Positions 12,049 to 24,181 are shown, counted from the stretch's first letter. The stretch is 64,000 nucleotides of DNA from Xestospongia bergquistia (GCA_963965975.1 OZ014422.1:3185155-3249154); one strand, 5' to 3'. Numbers and translations: made by a program. Notes: generated from the sequence alone by a model not told the origin.

Positions 12049-15000
12049 CATATATATGCAATAAAACAAGAACATACATGAAAATAAACAAACAAAGATA
12101 TCAAAAAGTTAGCATAAAAAGAGTAGAGAACTTCTCAAAATATATAAACAATGCTCAAATATAATATCTCTCAAACAAAATAAACAATGCACAAGTGCAA
12201 CAAACAAATTAAGATGAGCAGTAAATTATGTGTGTGGGAGGTGATCAGTCCTAAAAAAGATAAGATTGTGAATTGTAAAAGCAAATAATTTTAAAAATAA
12301 AGCATAAAATAGTAATATGAAGTTATTGAAAAAGTGAACAATATAATTCTGGCAAACTAACAAATTCTCAGTTCTGGGTGACTACAAATGTTCTAAGATT
12401 CTTGCATATACTTCTCAAACAATTTATATCAATTCTTCAAGACTTCAACTCCTTACCAATCCATATCATGATGGCATTCCTATATGTGTTCAGCAATTGC
12501 TGAGGCAACCTTATCTCTCTTTTCAACTGCTCTCTTGTGTTCCTTCAAAGTGCACATAAGTGACTTGCAGACTGTCCAGTGTAATATTTACCATAATCCT
12601 TACATGAAATTATGTACACTATGCATTTCATTTGGATTATTGGTATGGTGTCTTTTGGCTTCATTAAAAGTTGTCATTACATTCTGCATGGACAGAATCT
12701 AACATGAATTCCACCTTGCTTCAAAATTCTCCTGATCATGACAAACCTTGGAGATATGAATGCATCAAAGTAACAGTTGGTTTGAATTAAGTAACTGCTC
12801 TAATAAGGATAACCTATTGAAAGGTAAGGACTGTTTTACAGAACTAGCTTTGGAAACCCATTTGATGAATTCATTAGGATAGTTATTTATTCTTAAGGCA
12901 CTGTTTACAAGGTAGATTTCACTGGAATGAGACTCAACAGACAAGGGTATAGAATTTGCAAGAGTGTATACAATGTCCTAGCAATAGATGATTTATGAGT
13001 AAATTAACTATTTTGGCTTGATTTATACATATATGCATTTCTTGTTCTTTAAAATTATAGCAATTCCCTGTTGTATTATATATTCTGAGTAAACTCGTTT
13101 ACCAGTAATAATAAAGAAAAGAAACTATGAACACACAATAACTAATATAAGTAATATGTAATTCAACTAAAAATAAGACAAGCAAATGAATACAAATTTG
13201 TGAATATAATCATTAAATGTACAAATAAATTATTTTCCCAATAATTATCTAGGAAAAATTGTAAATTTGTTATTCTAGGCTTAAAATGTCATGACTAAAT
13301 GATATATATTGATATGATTTTTAAATTTAAAACTGTTAAAAGTCTACAGCTTATAATAATATCAAAAATAGCATAACTAACCAGAGTAACTTCGTAAAAC
13401 TAAATAAATAGAGTTGGCAGTAAAACATACCACACAAGCCCAAAGTAGGAATGACAATATTGACATACCTATATAGTGGCTCACTGTACTGCCTCTCAAG
13501 TGTCATGGGTTTGCTCTACACAAGGGAGCCTTTCGTGATGCTTTGTGTCTACGTTATGGCTGGTTACCACCTCACCTCTCGTCACACTGTGTATGTGGAT
13601 CTGAGTTTACTGTGGAACACACTCTCCAGTGTAAACATGGGGGTTTTTCCCTCAATGAGACATAATGAGGTTCGTGACATCACAGCCCATCTCCTTACTG
13701 AGACATCACACGATGTCATGGTAGAACCACCTCTACAGGAACTGACAGGGGAGTTACTACATCATCGGTCAGCCAACATAAAGGACGGTGCTAGAGTGGA
13801 CATAGCAGTTCATGGATTTTGGAATCCCTTTCAACGATCCTTTTTTGATGTTAGGATATTTAGTCCATTTGCACCAACCTATTCTGGTACTCCCTTATCC
13901 TCTGTTTATAGGCGACATGAGATGGAGAAACGACGCTGCTATGATGAGCGTATCCGGGTGGTAGAGATGGGATCATTCACTCCACTAGTATTTTCCTCTT
14001 CAGGTGGGATGGGACCGTCAGCCACCACATTCTACAAGAGTTTGGCCTTCTTTATCGCTGATAGGAATGATCAACCATATTCTAGAGTTCTCTATTGGAT
14101 TAGATGTCGTCTGGGGTTCTCCTTGTTAAGATCATCAATTGTATGCCTAAGAGGAGCTAGATCGTCCCGTCGTAGATCAATCACCTTCAAAGCTGACTCT
14201 GGTCATATCGACCTTGCTCTCTCCGAGAGTGGCAGGGTCACATAACATATTCTTATGACATTCTTTTAATTTGTTTTATTTTCCGCTGTAATGTCTGACT
14301 TTCTTATTCTCTTCATTCTTGTTTGACTTACTGTACTGTTCTACACTGTTCTGTATTGTACTGTACTGTTCTACTGTGCTATCTATTATCATGTGGTTAT
14401 TATTATTATGGTATTGTTAACACATACCTATATAGTAGCCAAAGCAGTAAAGGCATAATGATTTGTTGCAACGCTCATATGAAACAAACATTCTAATAAA
14501 AAGTCTAAAGTAAAAAAAAATGTTTAGTTAGATAAAAAACCTAGGATTTTGTTTAAGGAAACACTTACAACACACTAAAAATAACTTTCAAAATATAAAT
14601 ATTCTGGCTACTATGTTCATACTCCCATTTTTACTTTAAGCTTGTTTAAGATTTTTTTACCACTCTCCAGTCCACTTTTACAGACTTCCTACCTATTAAT
14701 AATACGCTATATTAACAATAATATATAATCATATACTGAAGTATTAACACTCAGTAGCTCTATAGCCTTTTTTTGTCTAAATCTGAATAAACCAGTCAGT
14801 TGAATCTAAGATAATGTCTACAGTTATTGAGAATTAAGTAAATAACATTATCTTCCACTATTAATTTAGACAAAACGAACTCCTCTTCATGTAGCAGCTA
14901 ATTTTGGTCGATCAAAAGTTATACCAGCCCTTATAGAGGCTGGTGCAGATCCTAATTCAACTAATGAGGTGAGTATGAATATTAGTGAATACTGATTTAC

Positions 15001-18000
15001 TGGATTATAATATGTTATATAGACAGTAAATTAATTCATAGGTCATTATATTTAGTTATTATAATCGTAATGATTAGTCTAGGTTTACTCTAAGGCTTTG
15101 TATAAATTTAATAACTCCTCCTTCTCTATTTGGCTTGTATTAATTTAAATATATCGACAGATATGGTCAATTGTTAATTGGATCATAATAAGTCTTTTAA
15201 TGATTTTTGATTTTTTTGTACTTATACAATGATCAATTATGCAATGATCACTGGACATCTAGTACCCCAAACCAACCTTTAGTGATATTAATCTCTCAAT
15301 ATTGTTTATTTATAAAGGTGGAGGTCTCTGTGGTATTTATTAACTAAATATTGAAAGCATGAGGCTTGTAAATGTCATACACTACAGACCTCCAATTTAT
15401 AATATAAGTTACTTATATCATGTAGCAACAGTAACATAGTAAGTTGTTTATATATAATAACAATGCTAATACTATAAATACTATAAAATAACTTACTCTT
15501 TGAGAAATAATCGAGCAATGTAATGAAACAACTACTAACTCAAAGGAAGATTTAATGGTTTCTGCTTCAATCAAAGTAAATTTCTGTCATGCCACTTTTT
15601 TTTGTCACCGCAATAAGTGCAGGGACCACAATTATATAACAAACTACTTCCCTTTGCTACACTTGAAGGCAGATTGGGCTGTATTTTCCCAAGCTTTTTA
15701 TTAACTTTTCAGTTTTATTTCATACAACTGAAAGTATTATCATTATGTATATTATCAATCTAGGTACACGTACATGTACATATACATATAATTCAGTTGA
15801 TAATACATGATTTTCTTATTTAATACAATAACAGTGCTTTAATATTTTGTTAGAGAATGACTATATGTGCTCAAGACAGATTATAGGTATTGACAATAAT
15901 GACTGGTCACTGTTTTATTTACTCTTGTTGTATACTAATGTTAATTACTAGCATAATATATACATGTAATTGAGACTGTATTGTTAACTACTTCTCTTAT
16001 ATCCAGTACACTCGTACTCCATTGCATTTGGCAGCAATTCAAGGTCATGCTGATTTTGGGGAAATATTAATAAAACTTGGAGCATATGTTGATGCTGTTA
16101 CTAAGGTCAGTATGTACTATAATGTATATTTATTATACTTATAACAACATTACTGTACTTGTTATTAGACATACCTTTATATTTTCAAATGTACATAATA
16201 AACTATTACTTTCTTATTATTTTAAAGGAAAAACATATAAATGTAAGTTATAATTTGGGAATAATAATTATAATTAGAAAATATCTTTACCTGAAAGGTC
16301 ATCAATCATTTTTCAATTTCCTTTCTAATTAAATATATCTATCAGTATCTTTTATGACACTATTGACATTAAAACTAAATATGAATATAATTATAAGTCA
16401 TATATTATGATAATGTCTCATTACAAGAATGTTTATCTTTTAAATATTTTAATGCTTCATGTTTATGCTAGATACATGTATAATAATTGTAGAATTTTTT
16501 TATTACCTGACACAAGTTGCCAGCAGCCCTATAATCATTTTAGATGACATAATACTGCTATTCTTATCTTTTCAAACAAAAATGAATTATAAACTGCATA
16601 CTTTAACATTTGACACAAGTGGAAACAAATGACTATAATTAATGTTATTTGTGAGCACACTTATGATGTATATGACTTGGCAGTCTTAGAGCTAACTTAT
16701 TTCTGCCTCTGTTTACTTAAGATTTATTCCAAGATTCTACTTTATAGTCCATGCTATCATTTGATCTTAAATGTTTTATTGTGATCAGTGTTTTAAGTGT
16801 TTTAGTGTTTGATAACTCAGGATACCCATACTATTTGGAATTGTTGAGGCCTCAGACAAATAGTAACTTTGACAATAGTAACTGATCTCCTAAAATACAA
16901 TCACCTCTATTGCATAAGCAATCATTATTTGTTTATATACAACAATTAAAAATTACAGGTAAACTTAAACTGACACTTTAATTACCAACATACATGCATA
17001 GGACACAATGATTTTAACTAACCTTAATTTTGAACAAAACTATGATATGTATGGCCTAAAATTTAAAAGCTAGCTTGCTTCAAGCTCTATTTAATTAAAT
17101 TTAATTTCTAGCATTCTACCTTATAGTCACTGCAATCATTTCATTCTAAATGATTTTGCCTTGATCAAAATTTTTCAAAACAATTACAAGACAATGTTTC
17201 TTATTTCTAACCTTGTTAGGTATGCGTTAACTATATAACTATGTTTGTGTTTGTTGTAAATAACAACTAACAACATTGAATAAAATTAAACCAAAAAGAC
17301 TCGTCTGTATTCAGGACACTTTAGATTGGATGTCAATTAGTCTGAATGAGGAATGTTTTACTTTAAAAGTTATTATTTTCTTTACGTTAGATGTTTTACT
17401 AGCATCTGCATACAATATTGTACATACATTTACTCCGTCTTTGTAAACTTTCAATGTGCTTATATAAGTCTAAACACTCTAGTTTGTAGAGGTTTTGTCA
17501 TGAAAGGTACTCATTCACCTTGAGTGTATGTAGTATTTCCACAAGTTCAACTGGTTTGATGTATGAAATACCTAATTCAGTTAAGCACTAATAGAATATT
17601 ATATAACTAGGTGGCCTTTAATTATATTTTATGTAAACTGTAAACAGGATATAGTAGAAAATACTCCCAAACAAAGATAATTGCATGTGCTTCATGAAAG
17701 TTTGAAAACCACACTGTAAAACATTGAAAAACTAGACAGCATCAATGCCTTTGATCTTCTAACTAAACAATGTACAAAAATACAGTTATTGTATAGATTC
17801 AGAGCACTTTAAGTTAATTCAACATTATAGAACAGTTTAGCTAATAGCACAATATGGATATTGGATTAATCTTGTTTGTATTTGATTCATGAAAATACAG
17901 CTCAATCTTATCCAATATTTATAGATATTAGACATTTATCGATGTAATGATGTTATATTTATTTTGTTAATTATTTAGGAAAATAATACTCCTTTGCATC

Positions 18001-21000
18001 TAGCTGCTCATGATGGTCATACAAAGACAGCTATCATGTTAATACGATATGGTGCTTCTTGTCATGCAATTAATAAGGTATATTATTAATGTTCTTTTTT
18101 ATAAATATTACCTTGACAATCAGTATGTGTAGTTCTCAGTGATTAGTGATTTCACATGATGTATTACATTTTCACCTTTAACTGTAGTATCATTATATCA
18201 AACAATAGTGCTCATTAATATAACAATAATATTGAAAATACTGATCATACTATATTCTGTCCAATATGATTAGATATTGGTTTATCCTGCTTGTATTTGG
18301 CTTGTTCTTTAGACTCACCAAAATATAGTGCACACATGTTCAATATGCAACCATACATATATTGGATAGTTATATATCTAAAATATATATAATTATTATA
18401 TTGATTTTCTTGGTACATCAACATGTTTGTCAGTCTGGGAGTTTCGTGGATTCTTTATGTTGTGCCCTCACATAAATTTGTATTTTAGGTCCATCTTCTT
18501 AGTAGTCTATTTTGGTAGTCTTTAATGCATATATACTGAGTATACTATATGTATTCCATTATTCAAAATATCTATGTAATTTTGAAAGAGTAATGTAATA
18601 AACATCAGACTTTACAATGTGTATACACATTTTTATTGTCTTTGCTAGGACAGCCTAACTCCACTTGATCTGGCAAAATGTAATAATCACCATCACCTAG
18701 TTGAGAAGATTAAAACAGATGAAAGTATGTGTACATTGTACAAATAAACATTGATAACATATGTAGTTATTGGTATTTTTCCAATGTAGTATAATTAAAT
18801 CTTTATTAATATTATACATACAGTATTATTATGCCATACCAGTGTCATATATAAATGTCAAAATTGTTGATTTTATTAGGTTAGAATTAATAAAGGAAAC
18901 TGATAATTAAGTTTTGTTAATAATATTAATACTCTGAGAGTGCATCTGCTCAAATGACATTATTTTTGTGGTGTGTTAGGCATACTATAGGGTTGAGTGG
19001 CTAGTTTTATTTCCATGTTATTATCAGGTTAATGCTATCCTTGTAGTGGTTTTAGAAGTAGCTAAACTATCTCTGATACAAAGTATACTTAATATATTTT
19101 ATATATTGTAGCTATACGACAGTTAATATGAATATACAATACTATTGGATACCAGCAGTTATTTATAGCTATACTATCAAAATGACTTTTTAATGAGAAA
19201 ATGTTGTAAACTGTTTTCTTTTTTCTGTAGTCTTAGTATATTTATTTTATAAAAATATTTTTCTTCCTTTCTCTGTAGAACTACATCAAGTTTTCAAACA
19301 TGGTATCCACAATGCCATCGTTAGACTCACAAACATGAGACTGGTTCTATTGGGACCACCTTGTGTTGGTAAAACATCCTTCAAGTCATTGTTGTTCAAC
19401 TGGCCTGCACCTAAATTTCATCATAGTACTGCATTAGCAACAAGACCAATTCGTGCCATAGAGAGAGTGGCTGAACATGATGAAGGCAAAATCTGGGAGA
19501 AGGTTAATGGTGTTGATCTGTTAAAGATGCTCTCAGATGCTGTTCGTGCACTTGAAGAAGAGCCAACCATAGAAGATTCAGGATCTTGTGCACCAGTAAG
19601 TTCCAGTAATGCAATGTTATCAATTGATTTTTTTTAGCCTACTAGTGATGATACCATGAACAATCAGAAGCACAATAAACAAAACAACGCTCTTGAACAA
19701 ATTAATTTTTCTACTGATGAGATGACAACTGATAATTACTTTTCTTCTGAGAGTGCAGGCACTTATGTTGTTCCTATTACCAGTACAGCTAGAGATACAT
19801 CATTTTCTAAGCTCAACACTAGTGTTCACCACTATTCTAAAGAGATGATGGAAATACTTGAGGAGAGAAGCACTTCAGAAGGTCTCCATGAAACCACATG
19901 GATAAATATTTTAGATAGTGGTGGTCAACCTCAATTTGCTGATGTGTCACGTGCGTTTATTCGTGGTAATACCTTGAACATTATATGCACAAAGTTAACA
20001 GAGAGTCTCTCTGATAAGCCTAAGTTTAGTTACTCGCTGAATGGTAAATTGCTTAATCTACCCAGTGAGCTACAGATGACCAACCTACAGCTTATAGAGC
20101 ATTTTGTATGCTCAATAGTTGCTTCTAAGAATGCTGGTGTTGTAGGAGGTAACAAGCGTTTACCACTAATCATGATTGTTGGGACTTACTATGACAAGGT
20201 AAAAGGTTTGACATTTAAATCCTTTGAATCATTACATCTAAAGAATGAACAACTTCTATCTACTCTTCATGAGTTTCAAGATCACTTCATTTTCTATAAC
20301 AATAATCCACAACAGCTTATATTTCCTGTTGATAATCTTTGTTGGTTGGGTCGTAAGAAGATGTCATCCTTTATTCGTGAATGTATCATGTCTTGTCAAA
20401 AGGACATAGGTATCACTGTCCCTATACCTGTACGTTGGTATATGTTTGAAATGTGTCTGAAAGAGGAAGCATCACAACAGGATCATGGCATGGTCTCATT
20501 GGATTCCTGTTGTAGTATAGGAGTTAACTTTAACATGAATCGAGATGATGTCCTTGAGTCTATTACTCACCTAAATTCCATGGCCTTATTTCTGTATTTT
20601 CCATTAGTTCTTCCAAATATAATCTTCACTAATCCTCAGTATCTTCTTGATATGCTTTCAGCTTTGATAAGTGTTTCATTTGTCAACTCATTAGGAGATA
20701 TTTTACAAGAGAGTCAGTCCTTGTTACCAGACTCTTTGAAAATGTTTCGTAATAAAGGAGTGTTTGATGATTTATTTCTTGATAAGCTTTGTTTTCCTTT
20801 TGTTTCTGAATTATTTACAAAAACTGAGCTTCTAAAGTTATTACAACATCTTTGTATTATTGCTCCTCTTTCCACCAGTAATTCTTTTAAACGCTTTTTC
20901 ATGCCAGTTGTACTACCACCTAATCAAGTGACAGAGAACATTGTAGCTGGGTTTACAACAACATGTGATCCTATGATTATTGCCTTTGAGAGCAAAGTAA

Positions 21001-23650
21001 TACCTCAGGTAAGAAAATAATGAACATAGTTATTATTTCATTTTATAATGATCTTTGGAGATGTTGTGATTATGTTTCTATTACACTACATATAGGGTAT
21101 ATTTCCTGCTACCATTGTTGCCCTTGTTAATCGTAAGGAGGAGCCATGTTTTTTTATAGATAGTCGATCACCTACCTTCCCTTGTCAGTTGCGCTTTGCT
21201 GTTTTACTTTATTCAGAAGATCTATTTGGTTCAGTACTACTTGTTGATCAATTCTACTGGATAGAGGTGTACTATAATGGTCTGACAGAGAATTGTTTTC
21301 AGCTTCGTAAAGTCATTTGTAAAGCAATAGCAACCTGCACAGAGATTCTGGCTTATGATGAAGGGGCAATAAATGCTAAAGTCACTGTGCCATGTTTACA
21401 AGAGCATCAGTTAAGAGGTCACAAGTTACACCCTGTCATTCTATCAATGGACAAGAATCCTCCAGCTGTTAGATGCAGTATTGAAAGTCATCTTCCAACA
21501 CTTCTGTTAACAAATGAAAGACAAACCTGTTGGCTTATTGGTATGTAAAATGTTTAAAGTGTAGCATTAATGTTTGTCCACATACAGAAACTCAACCTGT
21601 TAGTCTTCCTTCCAAAACAGCTATGCAATTTGGTAAGTAAAGTCATATTAATAGCATTGTACTTTTATAATTAATTAGGAAGTTATGCTATCCTTAAATT
21701 TATTATGTTATATTAGAAATCATTTATATTGACCTATGTGGTTTTACTGCTAATACTGTTTTTACTAGAGAGAGGTTCAATAACAGTTCCCATTAGCACT
21801 ACAATACCACATGGACCATTAAGTGAGTTACAGCTTGTACCAACTATCATGTGACCCTCTACTACTGACTGACTAACTGTGATGACTTCAATAGTACAAT
21901 TTTCCTTCATTAATACACATTTTTTGAACATAATGTTGAGAGATTTAATCTAACACTGAAAATCTATTGCTGCTTACATCTAAACTAGACTACAGTTATA
22001 GTTGTACACAAAGTGTTATTTCAGTTTATTAATGAAATATGTTAAATATTTATTTTATTTTTTGTCTTTCAGATGAGAGTCATCTAGTTCCTTTAATAAA
22101 AGTGGCAAGAGAGATTGAAGACTGGGAAATGCTAGGTATTTTTCTGGGTATTAAGAATGTAGTACTAAAGGATATCAAAAATGACAATCAGTACCAATCA
22201 GGACCAGCTCGTAAAGATATGCTAATGAAATGGTTACAAGGAGGAAAAGCAACCAAAGCAGATTTTATCGAAGCTCTGAAAAATATGGGCCAACTTCGTC
22301 TAGTTCATAAAATAGAGAGTCTAGAAGGTAAACTTTATTTATACCATAGTGAGGCTTAACTTAACTACCTGGTACATAATTTTTTACATATGTTTTTACT
22401 AGATTTCATTTTTTGAAATAATCAAATATGTCAAATTAAACTACACAAAAAAATTACCCCTTCATTTATTAAATACATAATAGACAGAAAGTTAATTATG
22501 AAAATATATGTGTATTAAATAATTATATTATTTAAAAGTGGATATCAACACTCTCTTATCACAGATGTGACTGATGCTACATCACAAGTTGGTATAGAAA
22601 AGTCAAGTCATAATCCAAAAGACAGTGGTAAGTTTTTTGGTTATTTAGTCTACTGGAGAAAATTTAAGTACCTATTAATATTATAGCTAACATAAACAGT
22701 ATAAGTGAAAACAATTATGTTTAAAATATTAACATTAATTTTTTGGTAATGCTTTACTTTTTTCTTGATGATTTTTTCTGCTGGCACATGCTAGGTGATC
22801 CTAAGATTGTTTTGCACAACATGTGTGTGTATAAGGGTATGTCCATTTTTATCTATTGGTGTCTATGATTTGTGAGTTATTGAGCTAAATGTTATTACTA
22901 TAGACAACAAACTTTCGCCGTGTACGTTGATATAATTTAGTTATTCAACATAAGAGTGATCGCTTGTTTTTTGAAGGAATAATTTATCATAGTATATATA
23001 CAAAAACAAAAGAAATAAAGGAAACAAGAACTCAGAACTAAGACAAACTTAACCTTCCAAAACAGAGAAACTAAATTACAACTATGTTCCAAAACAATTG
23101 TAAGACCCAATAAACTGATCCTGAAAAAAGACAATAAAATTTAAAGTAACGTGTGGATGCTTGATCCAATGAAATTCTTGAAATAATTTGTGTTTTTCTT
23201 TTATTGCATACATCAGACACCAGAGGTTGGTACTTGATACTACCATCAACCTTAATTTAGAAAATCCCTACTTTTTACTTATTATATGTAAACACAGTCC
23301 GAACTTAAATATACAATGTATGTTTTTGTTGAGTTATTATTACAAAATCTGCTTATTTTATAGAGAACAAACCAGATAAATTGGATCTCATTCGCTTATT
23401 AACTCCTATTGCATATAAATGGCAAGAACTTGGAGAAGCACTTAAATTAGAGTATGGTGCCCTAATGTCATTACAACAAAACTTCAACTCTGATGAAAAA
23501 AGGCTTTCTGAAGTTCTCCAGTTATGGATTGACCAACAACCTACCAATGTAAATTGGAGCACAATAATAATGGCTGTACAAGCTCCTCCTGTTGGCAATT
23601 TGTCAGTTGCTGAAAGTATACGTTCCTTTCGTTCAAAAATTGAAGAATGA
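2238..23650 (+). CDS. Ankyrin-Roc-COR-Death-Death protein (15 coding exons)
   Basis: Predicted multidomain GTPase signalling protein, probably cytoplasmic. Coding exons: 2238-2258, 4323-4421, 14870-14968, 16007-16105, 17979-18077, 18649-18724, 19279-19595, 19638-21008, 21096-21540, 21588-21632, 21769-21822, 22073-22327, 22565-22627, 22795-22836, 23364-23650. All introns are GT-AG, phases agree and the sum is 3372 nt (1123 residues). Residues 8-139 are four ankyrin repeats (TPLHLAA cores), with a partial fifth to about 165. P-loop GPPCVGKTS is at 190-198, the DSGGQ switch near 363 and GTYYDK near 453. A COR-like region follows to about 876. Death domain at 909-993, second death-like domain at about 1029-1123. 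The architecture recalls ROCO proteins and DAPK without a kinase. The first exon (MSSQFKL) is the weakest part. Substrate and partners are unknown. Confidence 0.82.
2259..4322 (+). other. Intron 1 of the ankyrin-Roc gene
   Basis: AT-rich, non-coding in appearance. Short open frames here (for example 2622-2885 and 3280-3522) have AT-driven composition and no recognisable motif. It ends at the acceptor ataatag before 4323. No transposon ends were recognised. Confidence 0.45.
5020..6980 (-). pseudogene. Non-LTR retrotransposon remnant: RT (YADD) to C-terminus
   Basis: On the minus strand the pieces appear in the order of one long ORF. An RT start reads GAAGPSGIDA and later DKYPGVRPTGIGE (about 6780-6560). 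QEGTTQCDHSLAMAMY follows, then the catalytic YADD at 6374-6363 and KTWIIVK. LPVCIGGLGI lies near 5915-5880, KHGFALFKEAFRDALCLRYG near 5597-5538, and a C-terminal block WIRCRVSFSLLCSAI near 5094-5050. Internal deletions, stops and frameshifts are many. The same protein family occurs at 13470-14245. The RT is of non-LTR type; a following zinc motif and nuclease-like domain suggest a restriction-like-endonuclease lineage, which is an inference. The copy is split by the Gypsy element at 6981. Confidence 0.65.
6976..6980. repeat. Target site duplication GCAAT (left)
   Basis: The 5 bases before the left LTR equal the 5 bases after the right LTR (11165-11169, GCAAT), as expected for Ty3/Gypsy integration. 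Confidence 0.85.
6981..7123 (-). repeat. LTR of Gypsy element 1 (3' LTR in element orientation)
   Basis: 143-bp terminal repeat beginning TGTGATAACTT and ending TTACTACA on the plus strand. It differs from the other LTR (11022-11164) at three positions, about 98% identity. On the minus strand it starts TG, ends CA and contains AATAAA. A purine-rich stretch (ggttgaggaa on the minus strand) directly adjoins it inside the element and can be the polypurine tract. Confidence 0.9.
7486..10364 (-). pseudogene. Gypsy 1 pol: protease, RT, RNase H, integrase (broken)
   Basis: Encodes the replication polyprotein of the retrotransposon. Order on the minus strand: end of a zinc knuckle (GHIARMC), aspartic protease with LDTGAS and GRDWLG, RT entry PIEFSKWAAPIVPV (10364-9522), RT core with SKLDPSQAYLQV and YLDD (9534-9181), RNase H region (9038-8742), integrase zinc domain with a HxxxH start but CQGS in place of CxxC (8411-7884), and integrase core with LHLDFAGPF, TDNGPSF and NGLVERA (8000-7486). 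Breaks: frameshift near 9522-9534, stop at about 9181, stop after VAYAS at about 8742, frameshift near 7884. The catalytic residues survive in pieces. Confidence 0.85.
10411..10992 (-). pseudogene. Gypsy 1 gag (two in-frame stops)
   Basis: ATG at 10992 starts MALHGSVSPFDAST, a typical retrotransposon Gag opening, about 30 nt inside the 5' LTR. The frame continues to 10411 but is cut by TAG at 10728-10726 and TGA at 10710-10708. The reading frame is the same on both sides, so these are point changes, not indels. A CxxC zinc-knuckle region follows around 10370-10290 with a one-base shift. Gag would form the particle that packages element RNA. Confidence 0.8.
11022..11164 (-). repeat. LTR of Gypsy element 1 (5' LTR in element orientation)
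   Basis: Partner of 6981-7123, same length, three differences. The promoter would fire leftward (minus strand). It is followed by GCAAT at 11165-11169, the right half of the target duplication. Confidence 0.9.
11165..11480 (-). pseudogene. N-terminal part of the split non-LTR element
   Basis: The minus-strand frame at 11472-11224 includes FIWGNVDGEEF and ends ELEKHLHL. The following codons read ELANLLRSHAD and then ESIA across the Gypsy insertion point. This is the stretch that normally precedes the GAAGPSGID RT start found at 6780, so 11165-11480 and 5020-6980 are two halves of one element. A stop interrupts the frame near 11224. The true 5' end was not found. Confidence 0.5.
12018..12060. 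repeat. TA microsatellite in intron 2
   Basis: A run of alternating TA, slightly interrupted by tgcatatatatgca. Low-complexity DNA with no further sign of function. Confidence 0.85.
13470..14245 (+). pseudogene. Non-LTR retrotransposon C-terminal fragment (zinc motif plus nuclease-like domain)
   Basis: Second copy of the family at 5020-6980, here on the plus strand and 5'-truncated. One frame reads KGAFRDALCLRYGW, then a zinc-binding pattern HCVCGSEF..EHTLQCKHGG (about 13520-13640). One extra T in the run at 13644-13648 shifts the frame, after which RHNEVRDI continues to 14245. It includes DGARVDIAVHGFW and FFDVRIF, spaced like the acidic residues of a PD-(D/E)XK nuclease, and ends in WIRCRLGFSLL. 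In restriction-like-endonuclease LINEs such a domain nicks the target DNA; that role is an inference. Without the single insertion the fragment would be open for about 250 codons. Confidence 0.6.
14969..19278 (+). other. Introns 3-6 of the ankyrin-Roc gene
   Basis: Non-coding between exons 16007-16105, 17979-18077 and 18649-18724. Lengths are 1038, 1873, 571 and 554 nt. AT-rich, no transposon or extra ankyrin exon recognised by eye. Each ankyrin exon is exactly 99 nt, phase 0 at both sides. Confidence 0.7.
19596..19637 (+). other. 42-nt mini-intron inside the GTPase region
   Basis: gtaagttcc at 19596 to a T-run plus ag at 19637. Without splicing the frame ends at TAG 19635-19637; with splicing it continues through CCTACTAGT into the 19656 frame. 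It lies between the P-loop and the DSGGQ switch, in a low-complexity insertion that makes the G1-G3 distance about 165 residues, longer than usual for a Roc domain. Confidence 0.75.
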
Positions 23651-24049
23651 TTTTTTCTTTCTTTTGTTACTTTTAGGTTTTTTATTAATGAGTGAATGAA
23701 TATATTGTCTGCTTATAAAAATAAGATACACATTAATTTGATAATTTTTGAAGTATTAGATGTATTTCTGTTAATACCAAACATTTTAAAAATCTTTAAT
23801 TTCTTTAATTTCTTTAAAAAATACGTTTTTTGCCATTGCAATCACAAACATATAATTATATTAAATATAGCTTAGAAAATCTGTGAAAATATTTTGTTTG
23901 TTTCTTTATAATTGGATTGTGTTGTTGGTTTGTAAATTCTTTGGCTCTAATAGAAGTATTTTCTGATTGTATTTGTCCTTGGTATTTTTGGTAAATGATA
24001 TATGTATGTTTCTGTTATTATAAGTACTTCAAAATGTATAATTAATTGA

Positions 24050-24055
24050 AATAAA
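24050..24055 (+). terminator. Candidate polyadenylation signal
   Basis: AATAAA about 400 nt after the ankyrin-Roc stop codon (TGA 23648-23650), in a T-rich 3' region. The first such hexamer in a good position; not proven. Confidence 0.4.
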
Positions 24056-24181
24056 GCCATTTTAAATGTTTTACATAGCACTTACTTTTTAGAAATGTAC
24101 TGAAAACATGTATTCATTAGATATAATTTACTTAAAGTCTTGTCCAGTATAATTTTATGCTGTAGTTATATATATATATAC

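Larger units (their letters stand above)
4422..14869 (+). other. Intron 2 of the ankyrin-Roc gene (10.4 kb, TE-rich)
   Basis: Donor gtaagttt at 4422 and acceptor aatttag before 14870 bound a 10,448-nt intron between the first two ankyrin exons. It holds an old non-LTR element (5020-6980 plus 11165-11480), a Gypsy element inserted in it (6981-11164), a second non-LTR fragment (13470-14245) and a TA microsatellite near 12022-12058. The parts at 4430-5020, 11500-13440 and 14250-14869 show nothing recognisable. For comparison, intron 7 of the same gene is only 42 nt. Confidence 0.7.

Noticed and set aside
19335..19637. A separate 100-residue P-loop protein
   Set aside because: The frame runs through a clear GT-AG mini-intron; splicing joins it in phase to upstream and downstream exons.
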